A stretch of 64,000 nucleotides of DNA from Selaginella moellendorffii (Eukaryota > Streptophyta > Lycopodiopsida > Selaginellales > Selaginellaceae), in NCBI RefSeq assembly GCF_000143415.4, contig NW_003314294.1, positions 486,616-550,615 on the forward strand. Reading direction: 5' to 3'. Positions 53,511 to 64,000 of the stretch are shown here, piece by piece (the stretch's first letter is position 1; every line of letters starts with the position of its first letter). The translations under genes and the position numbers were made by a program. Below the pieces are notes generated by a model. That model was not told the origin of the DNA. It did no database searches and was given only the letters and a program-made list of their open reading frames with translations.

Positions 53511-56500
53511 ATGGCGTGGGGGAGCGCACTCTGGAGGCGCGTCAAGGTGTTCCGGGTAGCATTGCAGGTCTTCTTGGATTACAGGGTGCGTATCTCTTGC
53601 TTTTCGAGAGCTTGCGATTGATCCACCGGTCGAAAATTTCCAGGCCGCGCGCAAGAAGGCCGCTGGATTGCCCAAGGAGGATCAGAACCTGCTGTGGGAT
53701 CGCATCCATCACAGGAATGCCGAGCGCATTTTGGCGGCGATCACCGAATTGGAGGGACTGTGGGTGAAATTTGGGCAGTATTTATCCACTCGAGCGGATG
53801 TTCTTCCGGAAGCTTACATCTCCATGTTTCGCCAGCTCCAAGACTCACTACCTCCTCGTCCCATTGCCGAGGCAACTTGCTTTCCTCATTTTTTATTTTT
53901 TTTTGTTCTCTCTTTATTGATCCTTCTCTTTCGCCAGGTATCCGCTACTATAGAAAAGCAACTGGGAAAACCATTGGACGAGCTGTTCTCAGAGTTCGAC
54001 CGGAAGCCTTTAGCTACTGCCTCGGTCAGTTTCTTTCGCCTTCGATTCTTTTTTCTTGTCTTAGAACTCAAGCTAACGTATTGCTTTTTCAACACAGATA
54101 GCGCAAGTTCATCGGGCGCGCATGAAGGACGGCCGTGATGTTGTAGTGAAAGTCCAACATCAAGGCATTAAGGAGTGCGTTTTACAGGTTCTACATTTTA
54201 ACACCTTTTAGAGGTATTTGTAGCGTAGAGACTTAATTCTCATGCCAGCCATTGATCGGGATTCGCTTGTCCAGGACTTGTACAATGCACGAGTGATTGT
54301 TGAGTGGGTCGCATGGGCGGAGCCTGATTACGATTTCGGCCCTGTTCTAGACGAATGGTGCAGAGAAGTTCCCCAAGAGTTGAATTTCAACCAGGAAGCG
54401 GGTATGGACATTTCCATGCATTCTTTGTTTTTATTTACTTCTACTTTCTTCTTCTCCAGAAAACACTAAGAAAGTAGCACACAACCTCAAATCATGGACC
54501 AAAGACGGTACCATCAGTATCGATCCTGTTGATGTGCTTCTACCTGAAGTCGTTCAGGTTCATGTTAAGCTTCTTGAAAACCAAGCTGCTGTAACTCGAG
54601 TTTTGTTGTTTGTTGTTAACAGTCAGCCGAGAAAGTCCTGATTCTCACGTACATGGATGGAGTTCGTATAAATGATGTGGCTGGCCTTGATAGACTAGGC
54701 GTGGACAAGCAAGCTGCTGTCGAAACTATCACCCGGGCATACGCTCACCAGATTTATATCGACGGATTTTTTAATGCCGATCCTCATCCTGGTGAGTGGA
54801 CTGAAACTAATTCCTGAAATGCTAACATCTTTTCGTGAACAGGGAATTTTCTAATAAGTACTCAACCACCTTTCCGACCAATTTTACTTGACTTCGGGCT
54901 CACAAAGTCCATCTCAATGCCTTTTAGGCAGTCACTGGCGAAGATGCTTCTTGCTGCTGCCGAGGTACGTCGAAAACAAAACAATGCGTGCTAACACTGC
55001 TTTGTGTAGGGAGATTATTCTGCTTTGTTGTCCGCATTTTCTGAGATGGGGCTTGTTCTGAAGCTGGACATGCCAGAAGAGGCGATGGAAATCACCAACT
55101 TTTTTTTCCGTCGTTCTTTGCCGGCTGAGGAATCTGTGGTAAGGTTGTTTTACGTATTTGGACTTTGAGAACATTGAAACTTGACAGGCCGAAATGAAAG
55201 AGCTCGTCAAAGATAACGATAAGCGCATCCAACGTTTAAAATCCAGGCTAGACAGTAAAGAGACTCTTCGTACTCCAGTAAGTGGTCATGTTTCGAAGAT
55301 TTAAAGACCAATTTCCGTGACGCTTTCAGGTTTCTGCTTTCCCAACTGACGCTGTGTTTTTCATGCGAGTCCTAGGCCTACTAAGAGGTAAAGCTCTTGT
55401 GACTTTCAGAAAGAGTAGAGATTCATTAGGATGTTGCAGGACTCTCTTCGGTACTCGGTGCGAGAGTGGTTTATCTTGAGATCATGAAGCCATACGCAGA
55501 AGCAGTACTATATAGGTTTGTACTGTTTCTATTTGCTATAGTCTGACACGAAATTAATTGCAGTGGTGGTCGCTCTAATAGTGGGAACGAACTACCAATT
55601 TTTGATAGTCCATTGCATTCTCAGGCTGAGGTCAAGCTCCATCAACTTTTACGTGAGATGCACAAGCAACAACGGATACTTGGTGTTCAAGTAAGTTTTT
55701 TCTATACCAGTTTTAGTTTAGAACAATGTTTTCCAGGTTTGTGCGTACAAGGATGGGAAAGTTATCGTCGATACAGCGGCTGGTTACCTTGGAAAGTATG
55801 ATCCTCGCCCGGTGCGTTGTGACAGTTTGTTTCCGGTGTTCTCCGCCACAAAAGGAGTTACGGCGGCCTTGTTACACTGGCTTGCAGATCACGGGTGAGA
55901 TTTTTGCGGTTATGCCACTAAGGCTGACATCATTTGTACTTCGTTTCCTAGAAAACTATCGCTGGCGGAAAAGATTTCCAGCATCTGGCCCGAGTTTGCG
56001 GAGAATCACAAGGACGCTTGCACAGTAACATTAAATCTTAGATTTTCCTTGTGAGTCTCATTTTCTGTATGACAGGTTGCACATGCCTTGAACCATACCT
56101 GTGGCCTACAAAATGCGCTGTATGATGTGCTAAGGAAGAATCCTCTGGCTATGTGCGATTGGAGTGAGATGCTAAAGCTCATTGCAGCCGCCAAACCAGA
56201 ATCACCCCCTGGCCAAGATCAAAAGTACCACGCTCTTTCGTTTGGATGGATATGCGGTGGGATAGCTGAGGTACAACGTTTCTTTGACAGGCCTCGTGCA
56301 GTTTTACATTTCTTTTTCTTTACTTGCAGAAAGCCACCGGGAAAACGTTCCAACAACTTATCGAAGAAGCGTTTGTTACACCGCTGAATGTTACTGGCGA
56401 GTTTTACGTCGGCATTCCTCCTGGTACAGTCCAGACATTCTCAAGTCTATGACATGCGTTATAAAACAAGCGTTTCTTACTGGCAGGCGTGGAGGAGCGC

Positions 56501-57316
56501 CTCGCATCGCTCACTATGGATCCCGAGGAGCTCAAGAACATACCCGCGGCATCCGCTGCTGCTCTAAGAACGCATCTCTCGACGCTGGAAGTAGGGACGA
56601 CTAGCGATGGCGTCGGACCGGCGTCACTCGAAGACTTCCTGACAAACGGATCGCCTCTGTCCGTGAGCTCGCTGCCAAGCCTTTTCAACATGCTCTTCAT
56701 CAGGCGGGCAACCATCCCAGCTGCAAACGGCCACTTCTCGGCCCGGGCACTGGCGCGCTTCTACGCGACGCTTGCAAGTGGTGGACGCGTCCCCCCCGGC
56801 ACGTCCTCGTCCAAGCCACCTCTCGGCAGCCACGCTCATCGACCGCCCCTGGGAGGATCCTCGAGCACAGCCAAGAGGAAAAAGGGATCCCGGATAACAG
56901 GAAAAAATTGCTGCAAGACGAGGAGCTTGTCATCGGACTTGAGTGGGGGCCAGATCCACTTCCAGGAAGAGCAAGACGCACCGGCAAAGATCTTCACCAG
57001 TGGTGACATCCACGACGCGTTTGTAGGGGGCGGGAAGTACAGCGGCCTGGTTACTAGAGACAGCGAGAAGTTTGGGCTTGGGTTCTGGAAGCTCAAGACT
57101 GGTGATACTAGCGCAGGCGCAGGGAAGAAGAAGATGGCATTTGGACACTCTGGGATTGGGGGCTCGTTTGGCTACTGCGACCCCGACAACGATTTCGCGA
57201 TGGTGATCACGGTGAACAAGATGACGCTCGGGCAAGTGTCGGGTGATATCGTACGGCTCGTCTGCTCGGAGATCGGGATCCCATGTCCACTGGCGATGGA
57301 GAGGCCTTCCCAGTGA
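53511..57316 (+). CDS. ABC1-type atypical kinase fused to beta-lactamase-like domain (At5g24810-like)
   Basis: Eighteen exons join in phase from ATG 53511 to TGA 57314-57316, giving 941 aa: 53511-53585, 53644-53871, 53938-54024, 54098-54187, 54275-54401, 54460-54557, 54623-54791, 54843-54964, 55010-55138, 55188-55277, 55330-55387, 55440-55515, 55564-55690, 55737-55894, 55952-56024, 56076-56270, 56330-56423, 56487-57316. The kinase half has WVKFGQYLSTRADVLP (KxGQ), PLATASIAQVHRA, VVVKVQH, DGFFNADPHPGNFL and ILLDFGLT. The C-terminal half has FSATKGVTAALLHWL with the SxxK nucleophile motif of serine beta-lactamase/esterase folds, HALNHTCGLQNA, LSFGWICGG and FGHSGIGGS. The second intron starts with GC. 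ABC1 kinases act in quinone and lipid metabolism of mitochondria and plastids; the fused hydrolase substrate is unknown. Confidence 0.9.
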
Positions 57317-57610
57317 TAGATGGTCCATGTATCAATTGGATCATATAGTAGAAACCTTAAACGTTGCATGGGAAGTAAATCGAGTCAACTTATAAAACGA
57401 AAACAAGTCTTGGCCTTAGGGTGGTCAATGCTGATCTATCATGAAAACAACTTCCTCAAATACTTGTCCTCTATAGCCATTCACCACGCCTCTTCAGCCC
57501 TTGACTAGAAAACCACCATCGCTCCAATTAATTTGTGGTCAAGAATAATTTTTAGAAATATTTTTAGGTTTTAACCCCTAAACCTTAGGGCCACAAATAA
57601 CTGGCAGTTA
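57317..57610. other. 3' region of ABC1-kinase gene
   Basis: Short stretch between the stop codon and the first recognisable bases of a decayed retroelement. No gene is seen. Confidence 0.4.
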
Positions 57611-57618
57611 TTTGGATT

Positions 57619-58697
57619 TTGCATGAAAAACAAGCAGGCGGGCATGGACGAGGAGTTCCCTATAGAGGACTTGTTCAATGTTGGAACTCCAATGAGATGG
57701 GCCACATTTCACCAAACTGTCCACATCCCAAGAAACAGATTGGGTACCAGCCCATATGTGGAATCTATCAAACAGGGCTTGCATGTAAGCTCAAGCCAAG
57801 CAAGGGAAAAGGGGTCATAGAAAGCAATGCAATTTTTGTCCAGCAAGCTGCACTAGAATCTAGAGTTATGACATGGGCATGGAAGTGTCAACAGATGGAG
57901 AACTCTATAATTGATGATGCTGAGGAGGAGGATGACCTAGAGGAAATCACCAGAAAGAACTGCAAGGAGAAAAGAGAGAGCAAACAGCCCAGATCAGATC
58001 CACCAGCTACAAATGACCAAGATAAACCAATTCCTGATCCTGAAAGAACTACCTCAACTAGGGCTAGGGAGTCGCGAAGGCACTACGCAAGAAGTGAAAA
58101 CGAGTGTTGAATCTGGAAACGCAACCATGCAATATTCTTCAAGACTTGGATAGTCAACGCCCGAACATCACATTCGCCCAGCTCTTGCAATTGGCTCCAG
58201 GCATGAGGAAAGTGTTGGTTGTGGCCATGAAGGGACATCGAGAAGTACTGGTTAATTCAGCTTGGCCCCTTATCACAGATCTCAGTTCCCCTTGTATAGA
58301 CATGGAGATGCAAGGCGAGCTGATATGTCACGCTGTGATCGATAATGGAAGTGGGGTGAATATTTTGCCTGAGGAGACATGGCAAAAATTCAATCTTCAA
58401 GAACCAGTTCCAGTGCCGTTTATGGTTAAAATGGCCGACCAGAGATGTGTCCAACCAAAAGGAATTGTGACTGGTGTTCGCACTCAGATTGCTGATTTAG
58501 TTTTCCACATCGATTTTGTGGTCTTGAAGATGAAGGAGGGCATGTTGGGCTATCCACTGCTGCTCGGATGTCCTTGGCTTCTACAGGCGGCAGCTGTGCA
58601 TAATTGGCATACAAGAATTCTTGCCATTGGCGATGGCAATAATCGTGTTAAAGTCCAAGTACTTGGGGCGAGTACTTGGGGCAGAACAGGAGGATGA
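57619..58697 (+). pseudogene. gag end and protease of second Ty3 family
   Basis: The first frame has a zinc-knuckle-like CWNSNEMGHISPNC in which the second Cys is Ser. The next frame (58104-58697) holds the retropepsin region with CHAVIDNGSGVNILPEETW, where the active-site triplet reads Asp-Asn-Gly. The two overlap by a few bases in different frames. Confidence 0.6.
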
Positions 58698-58983
58698 AGA
58701 CAGCTCTGATACATCCAATTCTAGCAGCCAAATAAGTAGTGAGGACGATGAGGAGGGTAGCGGCAGCACAGCCAATTGTGAGGAGCTAGAAATGGTGGAT
58801 GTGGCTGTTGTTGCCAAGAATTCCTGGGGTAAGCCTCTTTCAGCATGCAACACTGAGGAGCTTGAGTGTTGGCTGTGGGGAAAGGATGGAGAGTTGCCTT
58901 TCAGCAGCATACAGGTGGTGGAAGAAGAGACTGGTGCTAGACAGTGGTGAGGACGAAGCCCTTTCCCTTGCTACATAGCTACG

Positions 58984-59751
58984 GTGCTTCACGAGAAGTG
59001 GATAGATGGCATTTTGAATCCTAATGTGAGGAACAATTTTTTGAGCGAGGAACTAGTTGCCACTTGCCAGCTCGAAGCTATTCCAGTGGAGCAGCCGTGC
59101 TGGGCTATGCGAGCAAGAGAGTTGAAGCAAATCATATATAGAGTTCCAGGTTTAACGATCAAGATACCAGAATTTCCAGTTGACTTGGATTTTCTGGTGG
59201 CACCTTGGAAAATGGACAACTATATCCTGCTGGGACAAGATTTCTTTAAGGTGGCAAGAGTGTCTCATCAGTGGAACAATCTGCTTCACTTGTGGATTCC
59301 AAATCCACATGGCAGTGACAGAGTGCAGATCGGCATGGAAGAAGGGGATGAGCCCAACGAGCAAGTTTTTATCACGGTGTTGGGATCAAGAGCTGAAAAT
59401 CAAGCTATGCCAATGCCAATGGTGTTCCAGACAATGGATAGTTCTAAGGCCTGGATGGGAGGAACCAAAGTGATGCATCTCACAACATTTTTGGAGAATG
59501 TGGAACTCACAACAATGGTGGATCTAAGAGCACTTGGAAACTTTTTGACAAAAGATGGAGCAGCTCGAGCAGGCTTGGCAATTACAACTCTTCCTAAGCA
59601 TTACATTGTCGTCTATGCCGATAGTGGAGTTTTTCCAGTGTTGGGTCTCATGAGTTCCAATGTGGTGATTGGTGATGGAGACTTTCACGAGGTGCCTTTT
59701 TATGTGATCGAGGGCACTGTGACCAGCGTGGCTTTTCTAGGTGCGGGCTAG
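58984..59751 (+). pseudogene. Linker ORF between protease and RT of second Ty3 family
   Basis: A frame of 255 codons (MLHEKWIDGILNPNVRNNFL and on) fills the region between protease and RT. It contains FLVAPWKMDNYILLGQDFFK, which looks like a second retropepsin-type fold fragment, but I cannot assign it firmly. Confidence 0.4.
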
Positions 59752-59895
59752 TCATGACTATGTGATTGGTACTCTGGTGGTGGAAGATGATAATCATCGA
59801 TCTTGGATAATCATCTTGTCTGATATCAATTGTTTGACTATTACTTTTCTTACATGCTGAATATCTAGAAGGCTTCAAGGTTAAAAAGCAAGGAA

Positions 59896-61005
59896 GTGGC
59901 AGCATGCAAGGATCGTAATATGCTCAAGTCATCACCAACTCAACCAATTCAGATAAGGGATGGACCTCAAGAGCTAGCTGGTCGTCAATTTTCCGTGGAC
60001 GTGGTGCTAACAGCTGAGTTGGAAGCAGGAAATTATCCCAGCTATTTTTTTAAGGAGCAGGTTGCTGATCTTCCACTTAAGGAGACTTCCGCTCGTTCTC
60101 AAGTGGATTCAGATTATTTTGGAAAGGCACACCAGGCACAAGCTGTGTTTATGGAGCAGGTTGGTGACAAGCGACATGAGTTAATGGTGGGACACCAACT
60201 CACCAAGGAGGTGGAAGATTATCGTCAACTATTTTTGGAGTTTCGAGATGTGTTTGCATGGAGCTATGCTGAACTCGCTGGAGTAGATCCAGAGCTGGTG
60301 CAACATAGGATTCCCTTGCTTCCATATGCAGTGCCACAACAACAAAGAGCTTATAAAATGAATCCAAGCTATGCTAAGGCTGTGCATGAAGAGCTTCAGA
60401 AGCTATTAGATGCAGGATTTATTGAAGAGGTGGAGACTACAGATTGGCTTTCGCCAATCGTAGTGGTCCGGAAGAAGAATGGTAAGCTTAGAGTGTGCGT
60501 GGATTATCGTCGCCTTAATGCTGCAACAAGGCGGGATGGATTTCCTCTTCCCTTCACAGATGTGGTGTTGGATGGGGTCGTAGGGAAAGTTTTATGGATG
60601 GTTATAATGGATATAACCAGATCCAAGTGGCTCCTGAGGATCAAGCAAAGATGGCATTCGTTACAGAGTGGGACAGCACTCTGTCTGGAGTGGGACAGCA
60701 CAGAGTTTGGTATTTCTCTTAATCCTGGGAAGTGCCAATTCAGAGTAACACATGGTGTGTTGCTTGGTAGGGTCGTCTTGGCTCGAGGCTTGGAGGTAGA
60801 TCCTGCAAAAGTGAACGTAGTGGAGGAGCTTGAGGCACCACAGACCGTGAAGGAGCTACAAGCTTTTCTCGGCCATGTTGGTTATCACCGACGCTTTATC
60901 TGGCATTATGTCGATGTAGCTTTTCCTTTGACAGGCCTCTTGAAAAAGAACATTCCTTTTGCGTGGACCCCTGAGTGCCAAGCTTCCTTTATACAGTTGA
61001 ATTGA
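59896..61005 (+). pseudogene. Reverse transcriptase of second Ty3 family, catalytic core lost
   Basis: The start is good RT: DAGFIEEVETTDWLSPIVVV and GKLRVCVDYRRLNAATRRDG. Near 60605 the frame shifts (the NQIQVAPEDQAKMAFVTEW block is in another frame), and the YxDD segment is deleted before LNPGKCQF. The thumb part (ELQAFLGHVGYHRRFI) is intact. The enzyme cannot be active. Confidence 0.75.
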
Positions 61006-61008
61006 ACC

Positions 61009-61308
61009 TTGACGACCGCTCCAATTCTTAAGCCGCTAGACTGGAATTTGAAATTCCATGTGCATGTTGACACCTCAACTTTTGCTATTGGTGTTGTTTT
61101 ATGCCAGCCAGTTAATGGTTGGGATCAACCCATCTTTTATTCGAGTAGGCAGTTATCTCTGGTTGAGAAGAATTATACAGCCACTGAACACGAGGGCTTG
61201 GGAATGGTGTTTGCTGTTTCCAAATATTGCCACTATCTGTTGGGAAAGCCATTTCTCTTCTATCTAGATCACCAGACGCTACACTATCTTGTCAACAAGC
61301 CCTGTTGA
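61009..61308 (+). pseudogene. RNase H remnant of second Ty3 family
   Basis: A frame with FHVHVDTSTFAIGVVLCQ, NYTATEHEGLGMVFAVSKY and FYLDHQTLHYLVNKP is the Ty3-type RNase H. It is separated from RT by a stop. Confidence 0.7.
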
Positions 61309-61565
61309 CATGGCTGAATCACTTGCTAGTTGCTTCTGCTTCAAGAATTCGAATTCAAGATCGTGTTGAAGCCGGGAAAATCTCATGTGATGCCTGATCA
61401 TCTTTCGAGATTACCAGAAGAACCCACCAGGGAAGGAGTTTATGATGAGCTGCTCATGCTCCTCTTTTCTTATTGGAGGGCGGGTAGGTTTCTGCAGAAA
61501 TTCCAGATGCATTCTCAACTCAATCAGAAGCAGAGGAGCTGCTGTTATACCAAGTTGTAGTAGCT

Positions 61566-62495
61566 ATGTTGGAGTGGTATCAGGGTATCGCAGAATTTCT
61601 TGCTGCTGGCAGATTTCTTGATGATATGCCAAACATGGCACAGAAAAAGCTTCTATACCAGTCACAAGCTTTCACCCTGATTGCTAGCCAACTTTATAGG
61701 GAGGGAAGAGATGGTGTTTTGATGTGCTGTATTCTTCCTCATGAGGTGCAGTAGGTGATTGGCTCTTGCCATGATTCTCCCTACAGTGGGCATTATGCAA
61801 CAGCAACAACTATACGGCTTGTGCTCCAAACTGGTTATTGGTGGCCAATGCTTCAGTAGGATGTGGCAAAGTTTGTGAGAAGTTGTGATCCATGCTAGCG
61901 TGTTGGGCGTCCTACTCGATGAGATGCAATGCTGTTACATCTGATTATTCCAACTCTACCTTTTGAGAAGTGGGGAACTGACTTCATGGGGCTGTTCAAG
62001 CCTACGTGACATCACTAGGATCATTATATCTTGATCTGCACGGATTATGTGACCAAGTGGGTGGAAGCTGAGGCTTTTACTGAGGATATGGCCAAGAAGG
62101 TAGCAAGATTCCTCTACAAAAATATCATCATGCGCTTCGACTGCCCACTTGAGCTTGTGAGTGATCAAGGTATGCATTTTATTAATGCGGTTATTATAGC
62201 TCTCATAGCCAAGTATGGCATTTCCCATCAACGTTCAACACCATATCATCCAAGAGCAAACAACCAAGTTGAGAGAACCAATATGACACTATGCAACACC
62301 ATGACTAAACTTTGCAACACAAGTGCTAGCAACTGGGATACCAAGCTTCTTGATGCACTATGGGCTTACAGGGTTGCCTACAAGGTAACTACACAGTTCT
62401 CACCATTCCAATTGGTTTATGGCCAGGAGGCAATCCTTCCTCTTGAGTTGGAATTTCCTTCTTTACGGACAGCAGTAGCTCACAATTATGACTAG
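61566..62495 (+). pseudogene. Integrase remnant of second Ty3 family
   Basis: The region contains the zinc-binding part in broken frames, then an open frame (62031-62495) with CTDYVTKWVEAEAFTEDMA, CPLELVSDQGMHFINAV and STPYHPRANNQVERTN, which keeps the second Asp and the Glu of the DDE core. Stops lie on both sides. Confidence 0.75.
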
Positions 62496-62870
62496 GATGG
62501 AGCTGTTCAGCAGTGACTGGAGCAATTGGAGAAGCTAAATGAGACTCACCTCCTTGCTTTCCAAGCTTGTGAAGCTTTCCAACATGAACACAAGTGGTAT
62601 GACCATCATTTATGAGCTAAGAGTTTTCAAGAAGGAGATCTCATATTGTTGTATAAGAGCAAGTACTAGAAGCTTCCAGGAAAGCTTAAAATCTGCTGAA
62701 TTGGGCCTTATCACGTGAAGGTTATGAATATTAATGGCTCAGTCAAGCTGGAGGATTTTGCTAGTAATCCTTTGCCCACACTTGTGAACGGAGCTTGACT
62801 ACAGCACTATCAAGTTTCATTTGGAGAGGAGTGTTCTGAGGACTGAGCACAATTGTTGCCCGGGTGATGT

Positions 62871-63322
62871 TCGAGGGCTAGAGCCAGCTCAAGAATAAGA
62901 CTTGGTCAAAGTCAAGGGTTTTTTCCTTCTTTTCTTGGTTATAGTGGGGGAATAAGGGAATATTCAGCTAGAAATAGGGTGTGTCTAATTTCTGGATATA
63001 ACATGTGTGTAAAAGGAAGGGAGTGAAATAAAAGAGAAGGTTCTTGGAAGGATGCTTCGTCCAACAGCCTTGGAGCGCATGGAGCGGAGGTTGGTGGTGC
63101 AGCAGTGACTACAGTTCTTTGAGGAGTGCATCACAGCGAGAATCACTCAAGATCAACCAATATGTGTGAGTTGTCTGACTTATGGGTAGCCCTGGGTTAG
63201 GATGTTGGCAAAGGTTCTAGTAGAGGTCACCAACGAGGCTAGAGACGAGGCTAGGCAGATGTGATTCTCCACGTCGCTGGTGTGCCATCGCAAGGAGCAA
63301 CAATACACTCCTGCCGCTGCAG
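62871..63322. other. Region between retroelement remnant and FCP1-like gene
   Basis: No coding sequence is recognised. The part near 62945-63060 could be the start of an old 3' LTR; the last bases before 63323 (CCGCTGCAG) look like a splice acceptor. Confidence 0.35.
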
Positions 63323-64000
63323 GACACTGTGCTTGAGGGGAGGATGACAGTTGCGCTGGATCTGGACACGTCAATTCTGCTGCACCAGCGGAGCCAATGT
63401 GATTTCAAGGTGAGAGATAATTGCAGTCGCAAGTGCATCAAGAAGCAACTGCATCTCGACGAGTTCCTGGACGCCCTGGCGCTGTTTGCCAAGGTTGTGC
63501 TCTTCAGCTCAGCCCCCTATGCAGCTTGCGTTGTCAAGCAGCTGGATCCTCGCGGGACTCACTTCCAGTACGTTCTTGGCCTGAGTGATTGCATGCTGTG
63601 GCACGACACCCGCCTCGGCAAGGAGGCGCTGTTCAAGGATCTGGCCATCCTCGGCAGGGACTTGCACAAGGTTGTGCTGGTGGACGACGACCCTGGCTTC
63701 TTTTGCCAACCTGGGAGTGGCAACGAGATTGTGATTGGGAAGTTCACTGGGCAGAGGAGCGATGACGAGCTTCTCAAGCTACTTCCTGTGTTGCAGTCTC
63801 TGGCACAGCTCGACGACGTGAGACCTGCTGTGCGCACTTATCAGCAGCCTCAAGCACAAGGTAATAATAGTTCACTTGTTCTCGATCTAAAAGCTTCAAT
63901 GGTGTTGGTTTTCTACGTAGTTGTGAGAGGTCAAGGCCTGAAGAGGACGTTGCGAATGACTACAGAGGACAAGTATTCGAGGAAGTTGTTTTCATGTTAA
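63323..64000 (+). CDS. FCP1/NIF-type (HAD) phosphatase-like protein, partial
   Basis: The frame starts behind a likely splice acceptor at 63322, so an upstream exon probably exists; the first internal ATG is at 63344. Motifs are MTVALDLDTSILLHQ, VVLFSSAPYAACVVKQLDP, LFKDLAILGRDLHKVVLVDD and FTGQRSDDELLKLLPVL, typical of FCP1/SCP/TIM50-type HAD phosphatases. The catalytic DxDx(T/V) box reads DLDTS, so the second Asp is present but the usual Thr position is Ser. A probable donor GTAATA at 63861 would end the exon at 63860; the frame nevertheless stays open to the window edge. The rest of the gene is outside the window. Substrate unknown. Confidence 0.65.
   Translation, partial: DTVLEGRMTVALDLDTSILLHQRSQCDFKVRDNCSRKCIKKQLHLDEFLDALALFAKVVLFSSAPYAACVVKQLDPRGTHFQYVLGLSDCMLWHDTRLGKEALFKDLAILGRDLHKVVLVDDDPGFFCQPGSGNEIVIGKFTGQRSDDELLKLLPVLQSLAQLDDVRPAVRTYQQPQAQGNNSSLVLDLKASMVLVFYVVVRGQGLKRTLRMTTEDKYSRKLFSC

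Larger units (their letters stand above)
57619..62870 (+). mobile_element. Decayed Ty3/gypsy retroelement of a second family
   Basis: Gag end, protease, RT, RNase H and integrase remnants follow in Ty3/gypsy order on the plus strand, broken by stops and frameshifts. It is clearly different in sequence from the element in units B and C. I could not identify LTRs, primer site or target duplication; a purine-rich AGTGGGGGAATAAGGGAA near 62945 may mark the old polypurine tract, and the limits given are those of recognisable coding remnants. Confidence 0.8.

Overview
The window reads as nuclear DNA of a land plant. Protein-coding genes carry many very short introns of about 45-75 bases with GT-AG (twice GC-AG) borders. 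Plastid-targeted photosynthesis genes (PsaG, a TAB2-like factor) sit beside GRAS regulators, a flagellar-type PIH1 gene and Ty3/gypsy retrotransposons. Tiny introns plus a dynein-assembly gene suggest a seedless vascular plant with swimming sperm, most like a Selaginella-type lycophyte. That identification is inference.

Left flank (1-5872), ordinary compact gene space: the 3' part of psaG (+); a TAB2-like translation factor, a PIH1-domain chaperone factor, a small plastid membrane protein and a DOPA 4,5-dioxygenase-like gene (all -); then an NmrA-type Rossmann gene (+) whose start lies 37 bp from the dioxygenase start.

Middle (about 4764-52030): a locus built from four diverged tandem units. 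The inferred ancestral order is NmrA gene (+), GRAS gene (+) 58 bp behind it, AT-rich spacer, secreted aegerolysin gene (-), pentatricopeptide pseudogene (+), secreted bulb-type lectin gene (+), second GRAS gene (-). Unit A (4764-11203) lost the aegerolysin/PPR segment. Unit B (11204-30775) keeps an NmrA fragment, GRAS and aegerolysin, then breaks inside a retrotransposon. Unit C (30776-41349) starts with a GRAS tail and ends in a lectin fragment. Unit D (41350-52030) has GRAS, a frameshifted aegerolysin, an intact lectin and the intact minus-strand GRAS. A Ty3/gypsy element sits at the same site in B and C but not in A and D. A second element with 1.7-kb LTRs and no coding capacity is nested in the gag of the unit B copy only. 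This gives a relative chronology: unit duplication, Ty3 insertion, B/C duplication, nested insertion.

Right flank (52031-64000): a small hypothetical gene (-), an 18-exon ABC1-kinase/beta-lactamase fusion gene (+, 941 aa after conceptual splicing), a decayed Ty3/gypsy element of another family, and the beginning of an FCP1/NIF-type phosphatase-like gene cut by the window edge.

The most unusual content is the repeated co-location of a secreted aegerolysin and a secreted mannose-type lectin with paired GRAS genes. No rRNA, tRNA or CRISPR was seen.
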